Origin: an uncultured Caryophanales bacterium
GTDB lineage: Bacteria; Bacillota_I; Bacilli_A; RF39; UBA660
Assembly (NCBI GenBank): GCA_947168625.1
Contig: CAMVMQ010000017.1
Location: 1-13,963 of the forward strand
Direction of reading: 5' to 3'
DNA length: 13,963 nucleotides
The notes below the pieces were generated by a model. It was not told where the DNA came from. It saw nothing but the letters and a program-made list of their open reading frames with translations, and searched no databases. This document shows positions 1 to 7,976 of the stretch, piece by piece. Position 1 is the stretch's first letter. Every line of letters starts with the position of its first letter. The translations under genes and the position numbers were made by a program.

Positions 1-729
1 CCTTCAGCATCAATTTTGACACCTGGAATGTACTACGTTGAATTTGATATTTGTACTTATACAGGAACAATTAATTATTACTATTATAAAGATAAAGAAG
101 GGACAACAAAAGAAAGAATAAAAAATGATAAAGGTAAAACAGTGCCAGCCCACGAAGAGAGTGAACTTGAACCAGGATATGAGAATCCTGTTAATTCGCC
201 AAAAATCACAGGATGTTATATAGTAGATACCAAAGGTAACAAAATTACATCTGATGATATAGTAAACGTAAAGATTGATAAGACAAATCCAAAGAACTTT
301 GAAAAGGATGTATATTATTATTGTCCAAAATATACAGCAACAATTAATTATTACTATTATAAAGATGGGGAAACAACTGATAGTGTAAAAGATGATAATG
401 GTGAAACAGTACCAGCCCACAAAGAGAGTAACCTAGATCCAGGATATGAGAATCCTGTTCCTTCACCAAAAATCACAGGATGTTATATAGTAGATACCAA
501 AGGTAATAAAATAAAATCAGATGATACAGTAAACGTAAAAATTGATAAGACAAATCCAAAGAAATTTGAAAAGGATGTATATTATTCTTGCCCAATCGAA
601 AATGAACCAGAACAAGAACCTACTGGTAGTGCCCTTATCTATATTGCTTGGATCATAGGACTTGGAGCATTAGGATATTCAGCTTATTATTTTATAAATT
701 TATATAAAGAAAAAAAACAAGAAATATAA
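1..729 (+). CDS. Cell-surface repeat protein, C-terminal part (5' end outside window)
   Basis: The reading frame is open from base 1, so the gene starts upstream and only about 242 C-terminal residues are seen; the TTG at 16 is probably not a real start. Two tandem units of about 90 residues each begin with a Tyr-rich strand (INYYYYKD), then a Val-Pro-Ala-His segment, a PGYENPV turn, an ITGCYIVDTKG strand and a closing YYxCP. They resemble MucBP-like or other bacterial surface repeats, but I cannot name the family. Each unit carries two Cys, which could form disulfides outside the cell. After an acidic Glu/Pro linker comes EPTGS, then a hydrophobic segment (about 631-700) and a Lys-rich tail (YKEKKQEI). 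This is the layout of a sortase-type or membrane-anchor signal, though it is not LPXTG. The role is probably adhesion or envelope structure, which is inference. A terminator follows directly. Confidence 0.75.
   Translation, partial: PSASILTPGMYYVEFDICTYTGTINYYYYKDKEGTTKERIKNDKGKTVPAHEESELEPGYENPVNSPKITGCYIVDTKGNKITSDDIVNVKIDKTNPKNFEKDVYYYCPKYTATINYYYYKDGETTDSVKDDNGETVPAHKESNLDPGYENPVPSPKITGCYIVDTKGNKIKSDDTVNVKIDKTNPKKFEKDVYYSCPIENEPEQEPTGSALIYIAWIIGLGALGYSAYYFINLYKEKKQEI
58..330 (+). repeat. Surface-protein tandem repeat, unit 1
   Basis: First of two in-frame units, about 91 codons. It starts at the Tyr-Thr-Gly-Thr-Ile-Asn strand and ends after Tyr-Cys-Pro-Lys. A 41-base block (199-239) is identical to 466-506 in unit 2, and 172-192 is identical to 439-459. 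Such identity at DNA level points to a recent duplication or ongoing gene conversion. Confidence 0.9.
331..594 (+). repeat. Surface-protein tandem repeat, unit 2
   Basis: Second unit, about 88 codons. It is shorter than unit 1 mainly through a two-residue gap after the INYYYYKD strand. It ends at Ser-Cys-Pro, just before the acidic linker. More units may lie upstream of the window, because unit 1 is preceded by a similar ICTYTG junction. Confidence 0.9.
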
Positions 730-735
730 AAAAAT

Positions 736-761
736 AAAGAGTTAAAGAATTAACTCTTTTT
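736..761 (+). terminator. Rho-independent terminator after the surface protein
   Basis: AAAGAGTTAA (736-745) pairs perfectly with TTAACTCTTT (750-759) around a 4-base loop, and a T-run overlaps the 3' arm. It lies 6 bases past the stop codon and separates the surface gene from pcrA. Confidence 0.85.
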
Positions 762-774
762 CTTAATAATAAAC

Positions 775-803
775 TTTACTTCTAAAAATAATAATGATAA
801 AAT
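775..803 (+). promoter_or_regulatory. SigA-type promoter of pcrA with extended -10
   Basis: TTTACT (775-780), a 17-base spacer, then TAAAAT (798-803) preceded by TGA, which makes an extended -10. Transcription would start near 810. This places the ATG at 802 inside the promoter and supports translation from 826. Confidence 0.65.
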
Positions 804-825
804 GTTAAAGGAAGATGGTGGTAAA

Positions 826-2910
826 ATGATTATACAAAAATTGAACTCAGAACAGGAAAAAGCTGTTAATCATATTAAAGGACCAATGCTCGTCTTAGCA
901 GGAGCGGGTTCAGGTAAAACGAAGGTATTAACGAATAGAATTGCCCATCTAATAGAAGAAGGAATAAGCCCTTATAATATATTAGCAATAACTTTTACTA
1001 ATAAGGCTGCAAAAGAAATGAAGGACAGGGTATATAATTTAATAGGAGAACCATCAAATAATATCCAAATATCAACTTTTCACTCATTAGGGTTAAAAAT
1101 TATTAAAGAGAATTATAGTTTACTTGGTTACGACAGAAATTTTACAATAATTGATAGTGATGATGTTCTCACAATAATAAAAAAAATATTAAAAGATTTA
1201 AATCTATCTAAAGAATTATATAATCCAAGGGGAATAAAAAATATAATTAGCTCAGCAAAAAATGAAATGATGGGAGTAGACGCTTTTGCTAAAGTTGAAT
1301 TTGATCAAAACATTGTTGAAACATACCGAATATATCAAAGAAAATTAAAAAATGGTAATTCTATTGATTTTGATGATCTACTAACATTACCTATTAAATT
1401 ATTTAAAACATACCCAAATATATTAAATGAATACCAAGAAAGATATAAATATATTCTAATTGATGAGTATCAAGATACAAATGAAGCACAATATGCATTT
1501 AGTAAATTATTAGCATCAAAGTATCGCAATATTTTTGTGGTTGGAGATAATGACCAAGCTATATATGCATTTAGAGGAGCAAATTACAAGAATATCCTCA
1601 ATTTTGAAAAAGATTATCCAGAAACAAAAACAATTCTTCTTGAAGAAAATTATCGCTCAACTAAGACCATTTTGAATGCTGCAAACTGTGTTATTAGAAA
1701 TAATAAAGAGAGAAAGGATAAGAATCTTTGGAGCAATAATAATGAGGGAGATAAAATTAAATATAAAGTTGTAGAAAATGAAAAAGAAGAGGCTTCTTTC
1801 ATTGCTGAATCTATCAAGGATTTAATCTCTAAGGGAATCAATGAAGAAGAGATAGCAGTTCTTTATAGAACTAATGCTCAGTCACGTGTTCTTGAAGAGG
1901 AAATGTTAAAAAAGAATATTAAATATCGTGTGGTAGGAAGTTTTTATTTCTATAATAGAAAAGAAATAAAAGATCTATTATGCTATTTAAGGTTAATAAA
2001 TAATAATAAAGATGATGTAAGCTTGCTTAGAATAATTAATACTCCTAAAAGAGGAATAGGGGATAAAACTATTGAAAACTTATCTAAAAAGGCATATGAA
2101 AAATCAATATCATTATTTGAAGCAATATCATCTGGAAAAGAATTAGAATTTAAGAAGTTGATCGAATCCTTAACAAATGACAGTAAGACCATGTCTCTTA
2201 CAGAATTAATTAATAACATTTTAGAAAAAAGTGGTATGCAGAGGGAATACTCATCATCAAAACTACTTGAAGATGAGATAAGACTAGAAAACTTAAACGA
2301 ATTTAAATCAATAACTAAAAGTTTCGAAGAAGAATATGGGACTGCTGTATTAAATGATTTTTTGGATGAAATATCTTTAGTTAGTGATATATCTGAGCAT
2401 CAAGAAGGAAGCAATCGCGTGAATTTGATGACTGTTCATTCCGTAAAAGGACTAGAATTTAATTATGTGTTTCTTGCAGGCATGGAAGAAGGAATATTTC
2501 CACATTACAATGCTATTAACGATGGAGGAAACACCGCCATTGAAGAAGAAAGAAGACTATGCTACGTTGCTATTACTAGAGCAAAAGAAAAATTAACAAT
2601 AACATCTGCAAAGACAAGGATGATATTTGGAAATACTACAAGAAATATGCCAAGTAGATTTATTGGAGAAATTGATAAAAAGTATCTGGATGTTGAAGAA
2701 AAATTGAGTTCAATTATAAAAAAAGGAACTGCTTTAAAGAAAAAAATAGATCACGGAATTGAGTATGAAGTGGGAGAAAGAATAAGTCATACTGAATTTG
2801 GCGAAGGAATTGTAGTGTCAGTAGAAAAATCAATTATAACAGTTGCATTCCCTCATCCAATAGGAATTAAAAAATTAATGAAAGGACATCCAAATATAAC
2901 AAAATTATAA
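826..2910 (+). CDS. pcrA: ATP-dependent 3'-5' DNA helicase PcrA (UvrD/Rep family)
   Basis: Superfamily 1A helicase of 694 residues that acts in DNA repair and removes recombinase or transcription blocks; Bacillus PcrA is somewhat longer. Motifs in order: Q-motif region LNSEQEKAV, Walker A AGAGSGKT (25-32), Ia ITFTNKAAKEM, Walker B LIDEYQDTN (D213/E214), III VVGDNDQAIYAFRGA, IV EENYRSTKTIL, V LMTVHSVKGLEF and VI EERRLCYVAITRAKEKL. The C-terminus (from YEVGERISHTEFGEGIV to the end) is the Tudor-like PcrA domain that binds RNA polymerase. The in-frame ATG at 802 is rejected because it overlaps the -10 box. The ATG at 826 has GGAAG/GGTGG upstream and gives the usual N-terminus. No ligA neighbour is visible. 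The assignment is firm; only the start is slightly open. Confidence 0.96.
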   Translation: MIIQKLNSEQEKAVNHIKGPMLVLAGAGSGKTKVLTNRIAHLIEEGISPYNILAITFTNKAAKEMKDRVYNLIGEPSNNIQISTFHSLGLKIIKENYSLLGYDRNFTIIDSDDVLTIIKKILKDLNLSKELYNPRGIKNIISSAKNEMMGVDAFAKVEFDQNIVETYRIYQRKLKNGNSIDFDDLLTLPIKLFKTYPNILNEYQERYKYILIDEYQDTNEAQYAFSKLLASKYRNIFVVGDNDQAIYAFRGANYKNILNFEKDYPETKTILLEENYRSTKTILNAANCVIRNNKERKDKNLWSNNNEGDKIKYKVVENEKEEASFIAESIKDLISKGINEEEIAVLYRTNAQSRVLEEEMLKKNIKYRVVGSFYFYNRKEIKDLLCYLRLINNNKDDVSLLRIINTPKRGIGDKTIENLSKKAYEKSISLFEAISSGKELEFKKLIESLTNDSKTMSLTELINNILEKSGMQREYSSSKLLEDEIRLENLNEFKSITKSFEEEYGTAVLNDFLDEISLVSDISEHQEGSNRVNLMTVHSVKGLEFNYVFLAGMEEGIFPHYNAINDGGNTAIEEERRLCYVAITRAKEKLTITSAKTRMIFGNTTRNMPSRFIGEIDKKYLDVEEKLSSIIKKGTALKKKIDHGIEYEVGERISHTEFGEGIVVSVEKSIITVAFPHPIGIKKLMKGHPNITKL

Positions 2911-2967
2911 TATAACGAATAGTATCTATTTAAAAGTTAAATGAATATAATATACCAGGAGGTAAAT

Positions 2968-3513
2968 ATGGATTATCAAATATTAGTAAATAAAGATAAC
3001 CCTGTACCCAGAGCCTATATACCAAATGAACTAGTTAAGGTAGAAAGCAAATACAAAGATAATATATTATTAGACAAAAAAGCATATTCTTCCTTTCAAG
3101 AACTTCAAAAGGCAGCATTAGAAAATAATTACCAAATAGACATTGAAAGTGGATATCGAACTTTTGACTATCAAGAGAAAATATATAATAAGTTAATAGA
3201 TGAAAAAGGATTTAGTTACGCAATAACAAGAATAGCAGAACCTGGTAAATCTGAACATCAAACAGGACTTGCTATCGATGTATGCGTATATAAAAATGGA
3301 AAGTGTTATATTGAACATGAAATTGAAAATTTACCAGAAACCAAATGGATTCATGAAAATGCCCATAAATATGGCTTTATAATAAGGTTTCCCGAAGAAA
3401 AAGAAAATATAACCAAATATACATACGAGCCATGGCATTTACGCTACGTTGGAGAAATAGCTTCGTATCTCTATTATAATAAGCTTACCCTGGAAGAATA
3501 TAGTGAAAGATAA
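2968..3513 (+). CDS. D-alanyl-D-alanine carboxypeptidase, VanY/DacB type (peptidase M15B)
   Basis: Zinc peptidase of 181 residues of the family that trims the terminal D-Ala from peptidoglycan stem peptides. Visible features: SGYRTFDYQ (61-69), SEHQTGLAID with zinc ligands H97 and D104, and EPWHLRYVG with catalytic E154 and zinc ligand H157. An in-frame ATG at 2941 has no SD, whereas the ATG at 2968 has AGGAGG (2957-2962) five bases upstream, so 2968 is chosen. Neither start gives a signal peptide or membrane segment, which is odd for an enzyme with an extracellular substrate. The N-terminus (LVNKDNPVPRAYIP) matches what normally follows the signal region in this family. A TATAAT at 2946-2951 might be a promoter but lacks a convincing -35; the gene may be cotranscribed with pcrA, 57 bases upstream. 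The family is firm, the substrate less so. Confidence 0.9.
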   Translation: MDYQILVNKDNPVPRAYIPNELVKVESKYKDNILLDKKAYSSFQELQKAALENNYQIDIESGYRTFDYQEKIYNKLIDEKGFSYAITRIAEPGKSEHQTGLAIDVCVYKNGKCYIEHEIENLPETKWIHENAHKYGFIIRFPEEKENITKYTYEPWHLRYVGEIASYLYYNKLTLEEYSER

Positions 3514-3533
3514 AAAATAATTTATCTTTTTTC
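3506..3533 (+). terminator. Terminator overlapping the carboxypeptidase stop codon
   Basis: AAAGATAAA (3506-3514) pairs with TTTATCTTT (3521-3529) around a 6-base loop and runs into a T-tract. The UAA stop (3511-3513) lies in the 5' arm. It is A/U-rich and so of moderate strength. Confidence 0.7.
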
Positions 3534-3546
3534 TTTTAAAAACTAG

Positions 3547-3575
3547 TTTTAATAAACAATTTTTTTTGCTATAAT
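3547..3575 (+). promoter_or_regulatory. Promoter of the rlmN-prpC-prkC-rsgA-rpe operon
   Basis: Perfect TATAAT (3570-3575) preceded by TGC, an extended -10. The -35 (TTTTAA, 3547-3552, 17-base spacer) is weak. The next SD is GAGGTG at 3590-3595. No internal promoter or terminator is obvious before 8604, so all five genes may depend on this site. Confidence 0.7.
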
Positions 3576-3602
3576 ATAAGAGAAATTAAGAGGTGTAGCT
3601 TA

Positions 3603-4616
3603 ATGAGAAATATTTATGACTTAACGCTTAAAGAATTAGAAGATTATTTTATTTCTATTGGCGAAAAATCATTTCGAGGAACTCAAGTATTTGAATCTCT
3701 ATATAAAAAAAGATTGAATTCTTTTGATGAGATGACAAATATTAGCAAAGAAATGAGAAAAAAATTAAAAGAAAATTTTTCACTTCATAAAATCAAATTA
3801 TTAATAACTCAAAAAGGTGATAAGGTCAATAAATATCTTTTTGAATTAGAAGATGGAAACAAAATAGAATCAGTTCTTATGTTCCATAATTATGGAATAA
3901 GTATCTGTGTATCATCTCAAGTAGGATGTAATATGGGATGTACTTTTTGTGAAAGTGGAAGATTAAAAAAAATAAGAAATCTTCTTGCCTACGAAATTGT
4001 GGAGCAAATTCTTCTAATTGAAGAGGAAACAAAGAAAAAAATTACACATGTTGTTGTTATGGGGATTGGTGAGCCGTTCGATAACTATGAAAATGTTTTA
4101 AGATTTGTTAAAATAATAAATTGTAATAAAGGTATTGATTTAGGCTCAAGGCATATTACAATTTCAACATGTGGAATTATTCCTGGTATAAAAAAATTTA
4201 TGGAAGAAGAAGGACAAGTAAACCTTGCTGTTAGTTTACATGCACCAAATGATGAATTAAGAAGGAAGATTATGCCTATTGCGAAGGTATATCAATTAGA
4301 TGATTTGATGAATACTATTAAAGAATACATTAAAAAAACAAATAGAAGAGTAACATTTGAATATATTATGTTAGATGGAATAAATGATAACGAAAAGGAA
4401 GCTAAAGAATTAGTCAAACTTTTAAAAGGAATTAATTGTTATGTCAACTTAATACCATATAATGAAACAGAGAATATTGGCTTTAAGCGCTCAAAAGAGT
4501 GGAAAATTCTTGCATTTTATGATATACTTAAATCAAATAAAATAAATGCAACAATTAGAAAAGAGTTCGGAGGCTCGGTTGATGCCGCCTGCGGACAGTT
4601 AAGAGCAAATAATTAA
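3603..4616 (+). CDS. rlmN: 23S rRNA (adenine-2503-C2)-methyltransferase RlmN, radical SAM
   Basis: Methylates C2 of A2503 in 23S rRNA, and A37 of some tRNAs, through a methyl-cysteine intermediate. The 337 residues are near the family length. The iron-sulfur motif CNMGCTFC gives C109, C113 and C116. The mechanistic pair is present as C102 (ICVSSQVGC) and C330 (VDAACGQLR). Other marks are KIESVLM, MGIGEPFDNYENV, SRHITISTCG and NLAVSLHAPND. After the cluster the protein reads CESGRLKKIRNL instead of the common CAST/CATG version, so it belongs to a variant branch. RlmN is preferred over Cfr because it leads the conserved stp-prkC-rsgA-rpe block. SD GAGGTG lies 7 bases before ATG; prpC follows after 12 bases. 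Confidence 0.9.
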   Translation: MRNIYDLTLKELEDYFISIGEKSFRGTQVFESLYKKRLNSFDEMTNISKEMRKKLKENFSLHKIKLLITQKGDKVNKYLFELEDGNKIESVLMFHNYGISICVSSQVGCNMGCTFCESGRLKKIRNLLAYEIVEQILLIEEETKKKITHVVVMGIGEPFDNYENVLRFVKIINCNKGIDLGSRHITISTCGIIPGIKKFMEEEGQVNLAVSLHAPNDELRRKIMPIAKVYQLDDLMNTIKEYIKKTNRRVTFEYIMLDGINDNEKEAKELVKLLKGINCYVNLIPYNETENIGFKRSKEWKILAFYDILKSNKINATIRKEFGGSVDAACGQLRANN

Positions 4617-4628
4617 GGAAGTGAAATA

Positions 4629-5369
4629 ATGCAAACATTTTATATGACAGATGCTGGTAAAGTAAGAACACATAATGAAGACAACGTTACAATCATAAAT
4701 AACAAAAATAATGAGTTTATATTAGCTGTTGCTGATGGTATGGGTGGACATAAGGCAGGTGAAGTTGCCTCAAGTATCGCTATTGAACATATTTCGGAAA
4801 GCTTTGAATCAATGGAAACTTTAGGAAAAAAAGAAGATGCCATTGATTGGCTAAGAAGAATTGTTAAAGAAATTAATAACCAAATTTTTTCCTACACAGC
4901 ATCTCATCCCGAAAGTAAAGGAATGGGAACAACATTAGTTGTAGCTATAAAAACAAATGATTATATTTTATATGGCAATATCGGAGATTCATCAGGGTAT
5001 GCCTTAAAAAATGAAAAACTGCATAAAATAACAAAAGATCATACTCTAGTAAATCTTCTTGTATCAACAGGAGAACTTACTGAAGAACAAGCGAAATTTC
5101 ATCCAAGAAAGAACCTGCTTACTCGTGCACTAGGAGCAAATGATCCAATCGAGATAGACGTTTTTGACGTTGATATTAATGTTGATGGCTTGTTTTTGTG
5201 TAGTGACGGATTAACTAATATGGTAACAAATGAACAAATTGAAAAAGTATTAAATAGTAATATTTCGATTGAAGAACAAGTCGGAAAACTAATCAAAAAG
5301 AGTAATATGCGTGGTGGAACCGATAATATTTCTATAGCTTATCTAAGAAAAGAAAGTGGTGATCTATAA
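4629..5369 (+). CDS. prpC: PP2C-type Ser/Thr protein phosphatase (PrpC/Stp)
   Basis: Metal-dependent cytoplasmic phosphatase of 246 residues that reverses phosphorylation by the adjacent kinase PrkC. PPM motifs in order: TDAGKVRTHNEDN (7-19), VADGMGGHKAGE with D36, GMGTTLV, GNIGDSSGYAL, ITKDHTLVN, LTRALG, LCSDGLT and GGTDNISIAYL. These supply the acidic residues for the two-metal centre. SD AAGGAAGTGA precedes ATG. The UAA stop shares one base with the ATG of prkC (TAATG), so kinase and phosphatase are translationally coupled, as in other Bacillota. Confidence 0.96.
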   Translation: MQTFYMTDAGKVRTHNEDNVTIINNKNNEFILAVADGMGGHKAGEVASSIAIEHISESFESMETLGKKEDAIDWLRRIVKEINNQIFSYTASHPESKGMGTTLVVAIKTNDYILYGNIGDSSGYALKNEKLHKITKDHTLVNLLVSTGELTEEQAKFHPRKNLLTRALGANDPIEIDVFDVDINVDGLFLCSDGLTNMVTNEQIEKVLNSNISIEEQVGKLIKKSNMRGGTDNISIAYLRKESGDL

Positions 5370-7135
5370 TGCTAACAAGGGGTCAAAAAATCAATGATAG
5401 ATATGAAATCATTAAAACTATTGGTGAAGGCGGAATGGCAAACGTCTACTTGGCTAATGATACAATTCTTGATCGAAAAGTTGCAATCAAAGTATTAAGA
5501 GGAGATTTATCAAACGATGAAAAATTCATTCGTCGCTTTAAAAGAGAAGCCCTATCAGTATCTAATCTTTCTCATCCAAATATTGTTGAAGTATATGATG
5601 TTGGTGAAGAGGAAGGAAATTATTACATTGTAATGGAGTATATTGATGGAAAAACGCTAAAGCAACTTTTGCAAAAACGTGGTGCCCTTACATTAAATGA
5701 AGTCATTGACATTATGAGTCAATTAACAGATGGGTTAGCTCATGCACATGAAGCTTACATTATTCATCGTGATATTAAACCACAAAACATTATGATTGAA
5801 GATAACGGATTAGTCAAAATAACAGATTTTGGCATTGCCATGGCTATAAATTCAACACAATTAACACAAACCAATTCAGTAATGGGCTCAGTTCATTATC
5901 TGCCACCAGAACAAGCAAATGGTAAAGGGTCCACGGTTAAGAGTGACATTTATTCATTAGGTATCTTAATGTATGAACTTTTAACAGGAACAGTTCCTTT
6001 TAAAGGAGACAATGCTGTTGAAATAGCACTAAAGCATATGAAAGAGAAAATACCTAGTATCCGTAAGCAAAATCCAACAATTCCACAATCTATTGAAAAT
6101 ATAATTTTAAAAGCATCCGCAAAAAACCCTAAAAATAGATATGACACCGTAAGAGAAATGCATAATGATTTAATAACTGCACTTGAAAGGACTAATGATA
6201 AAAGGCTAGTATACGAGTATCCTGAAAATGATTTAGAGGAAACAAAAGTAGTTCCAAATTTAACTAAAGAAATAAAAAAAACAATGGTTGATAAACCAAC
6301 AGATACAGAAGAGAATGACTCGTCACTATTAAATGAAAAGAATGAAAAAAATAAATTACCAATTATATTGGCTGTAGTTCTTTTGGTCATTCTAATTGCA
6401 TTATCAGGAGTATATCTTCTTATAAGTAATCGTAACATTAAAGAAGTTAAGGTTCCAAATGTCGTTGGATTAACTACTGATGATGCTATTGAAAAAATAG
6501 AAAAAGCAGGTTTAAAATATACTACTAAAGGTGAAGAAAATGCCGAAATAGAAGAAGGAATAGTTATAAGAACTGAACCAAAAAGTGGTTCAACAAAGAC
6601 TAAAGGAAGCACCATAACTATAGTTGAATCTACAGGCAAAGAGTATCTTCTATTAGAAGATTATACCGGTAAAAACTATTACGAAATAAAAGGATTATTA
6701 GAAGCCAAAAACATTAAAGTTGAGATGCGAACTAAAATGGTAGAAAATGCTTCTGCCTATGAGGATAAAGAGGATTTAATTATAGCACAAGAACCTGAAT
6801 ATAATAGCGAAGAAGAGAAAAAATTATTTTCGGGAGATAATGTAGTTCTTTATATCCCAGAAGTAGATGTATATCCTGATATGGTTGGAGAGAAATGGAC
6901 AATTGATCAAGCTGAAGATTTCGCCAAAAAATACCATTTAACAATTGACAAATCATATAAAGAAACCGAAGAGGTAGAAGAAGGAACTATTCTTAAACAG
7001 AATAGAGAACCAGGTGATCCGATATATAATGGATATACACTTAAAGTAACAATTGCAAAGAAACCTGAAGTTAAAGAACCTGTTCAAGACTTAATTCCAA
7101 CAGATGAAAATAAAGATGAAGAAAAAACTAACTAA
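5369..7135 (+). CDS. prkC: PASTA-domain eukaryotic-type Ser/Thr kinase PrkC (StkP/PknB family)
   Basis: Single-pass membrane kinase of 588 residues that senses muropeptides or lipid II and controls wall metabolism, translation and, in spore formers, germination. Cytosolic kinase domain: glycine loop GEGGMANVY (19-27), K41 in VAIK, HRDIKPQN (H133, D135, N140), DFG (153-155), a Thr-rich activation loop (STQLTQTNSVMGSVHYLPPEQ) and SDIYSLGILMYELLTG. A charged juxtamembrane stretch precedes the transmembrane helix (about 330-353). Three extracellular PASTA-like units follow: about 362-426 (VPNVVGLTTDDA), 429-500 (divergent) and 502-567 (YPDMVGEKWTIDQA). The C-terminal tail is Glu/Lys/Pro-rich. The order and single-base coupling with the phosphatase support the call. 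There is no clear SD of its own beyond GTGGTG. Confidence 0.96.
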   Translation: MLTRGQKINDRYEIIKTIGEGGMANVYLANDTILDRKVAIKVLRGDLSNDEKFIRRFKREALSVSNLSHPNIVEVYDVGEEEGNYYIVMEYIDGKTLKQLLQKRGALTLNEVIDIMSQLTDGLAHAHEAYIIHRDIKPQNIMIEDNGLVKITDFGIAMAINSTQLTQTNSVMGSVHYLPPEQANGKGSTVKSDIYSLGILMYELLTGTVPFKGDNAVEIALKHMKEKIPSIRKQNPTIPQSIENIILKASAKNPKNRYDTVREMHNDLITALERTNDKRLVYEYPENDLEETKVVPNLTKEIKKTMVDKPTDTEENDSSLLNEKNEKNKLPIILAVVLLVILIALSGVYLLISNRNIKEVKVPNVVGLTTDDAIEKIEKAGLKYTTKGEENAEIEEGIVIRTEPKSGSTKTKGSTITIVESTGKEYLLLEDYTGKNYYEIKGLLEAKNIKVEMRTKMVENASAYEDKEDLIIAQEPEYNSEEEKKLFSGDNVVLYIPEVDVYPDMVGEKWTIDQAEDFAKKYHLTIDKSYKETEEVEEGTILKQNREPGDPIYNGYTLKVTIAKKPEVKEPVQDLIPTDENKDEEKTN

Positions 7136-7147
7136 TAAAGGAGTTGT

Positions 7148-7975
7148 ATGGAAGGCATAATTATTAAAAACGAAAGCAATAACTATACTGTAAGGACAAA
7201 AAAAGGAATAAATATCTGTAAGGCAAGAGGAAAATTCCGTATTGATAAAATAACTCCATTAGTAGGAGATCATGTAATTATAGATGAAGATAATAATTAC
7301 ATTCTAGACGTAAAAAAAAGAAAGAACTCCCTTGTTAGACCACAAATAGCCAATATCGATATTGCCCTAATTGTAACCTCAGTAAAAGAACCAAATTTTG
7401 ATAGCATTCTACTAGATAAACTTCTGACAATAGTTTCATTCAATAATATTGAACCCATTATTTGCTTAACAAAAAAAGATTTGCTTACCAAAGAAGAAAC
7501 AAAAAAAATTAATAAGATAATGGACTATTATCAGGATATAGGCTATACTGTAACAGATAATAATAACATTTCTAAAATAAAGAAAATAATTAAAGATAAA
7601 ATAGTAGTTTTTGCGGGTCAATCAGGTGCTGGTAAATCTTCACTTTTAAATAAATTAGATAAAAATCTATCCCTAGAAACAAGTGAAATATCTAAAGCAT
7701 TAGGAAGAGGAAAACACACAACAAGATGCACAACTCTTTACGAAGTTGATCATTCACTAATAGCGGATACACCAGGTTTCTCGTCAGTTGACTTTATTAA
7801 TATGACAAAAGAAAATATTCGCGATAATATGAAAGAAATGAAAAACGGTAGTTGCAAATACAGAGATTGCATGCATATCAAAGAAGATGAATGCTCTATA
7901 AAAAAATTACTTGCAGAAGGGAAAATATTATCATCTAGATATGACAACTATAAAAAGTTTATAGGAGGAAAATAA
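7148..7975 (+). CDS. rsgA: Ribosome small-subunit maturation GTPase RsgA (CpgA/YloQ)
   Basis: Circularly permuted GTPase of 275 residues, slightly short for the family, that helps the 30S subunit mature. An N-terminal OB-fold (about 1-65) comes first. The GTPase motifs then run in permuted order: G4 LTKKDL, G1 GQSGAGKSS (157-165), G2 HTTRCTTLY and G3 DTPGFSS. The C-terminal zinc knuckle CKYRDCMHIKEDEC supplies C236, C241, H243 and C249. SD AAAGGAG (7137-7143) lies 4 bases before ATG. In Bacillus CpgA is a known PrkC substrate, so the position after prkC makes functional sense. The next gene starts 1 base after the stop. Confidence 0.96.
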   Translation: MEGIIIKNESNNYTVRTKKGINICKARGKFRIDKITPLVGDHVIIDEDNNYILDVKKRKNSLVRPQIANIDIALIVTSVKEPNFDSILLDKLLTIVSFNNIEPIICLTKKDLLTKEETKKINKIMDYYQDIGYTVTDNNNISKIKKIIKDKIVVFAGQSGAGKSSLLNKLDKNLSLETSEISKALGRGKHTTRCTTLYEVDHSLIADTPGFSSVDFINMTKENIRDNMKEMKNGSCKYRDCMHIKEDECSIKKLLAEGKILSSRYDNYKKFIGGK

Positions 7976-7976
7976 A

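Noticed and set aside
10..420. Minus-strand 136-codon frame opposite the surface protein
   Set aside because: It is a mirror of the Tyr-rich repeats, giving Ile/Phe/Cys-rich nonsense, with no SD; the plus frame has clear repeats and an anchor.
58..594. Repeat structure considered as a CRISPR array or insertion element
   Set aside because: The repeats are two long in-frame protein-coding units, not short spaced repeats, and there are no terminal inverted repeats or transposase.
802..825. Upstream ATG of pcrA
   Set aside because: It overlaps the -10 box and lacks an SD; the next ATG gives the family N-terminus.
2941..2967. Upstream ATG of the carboxypeptidase
   Set aside because: No SD precedes it, whereas AGGAGG sits just before the ATG at 2968.
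5950..6639. Minus-strand 229-codon frame
   Set aside because: It lies wholly inside prkC, opposite well-recognised kinase and PASTA domains, and has no SD or family likeness.
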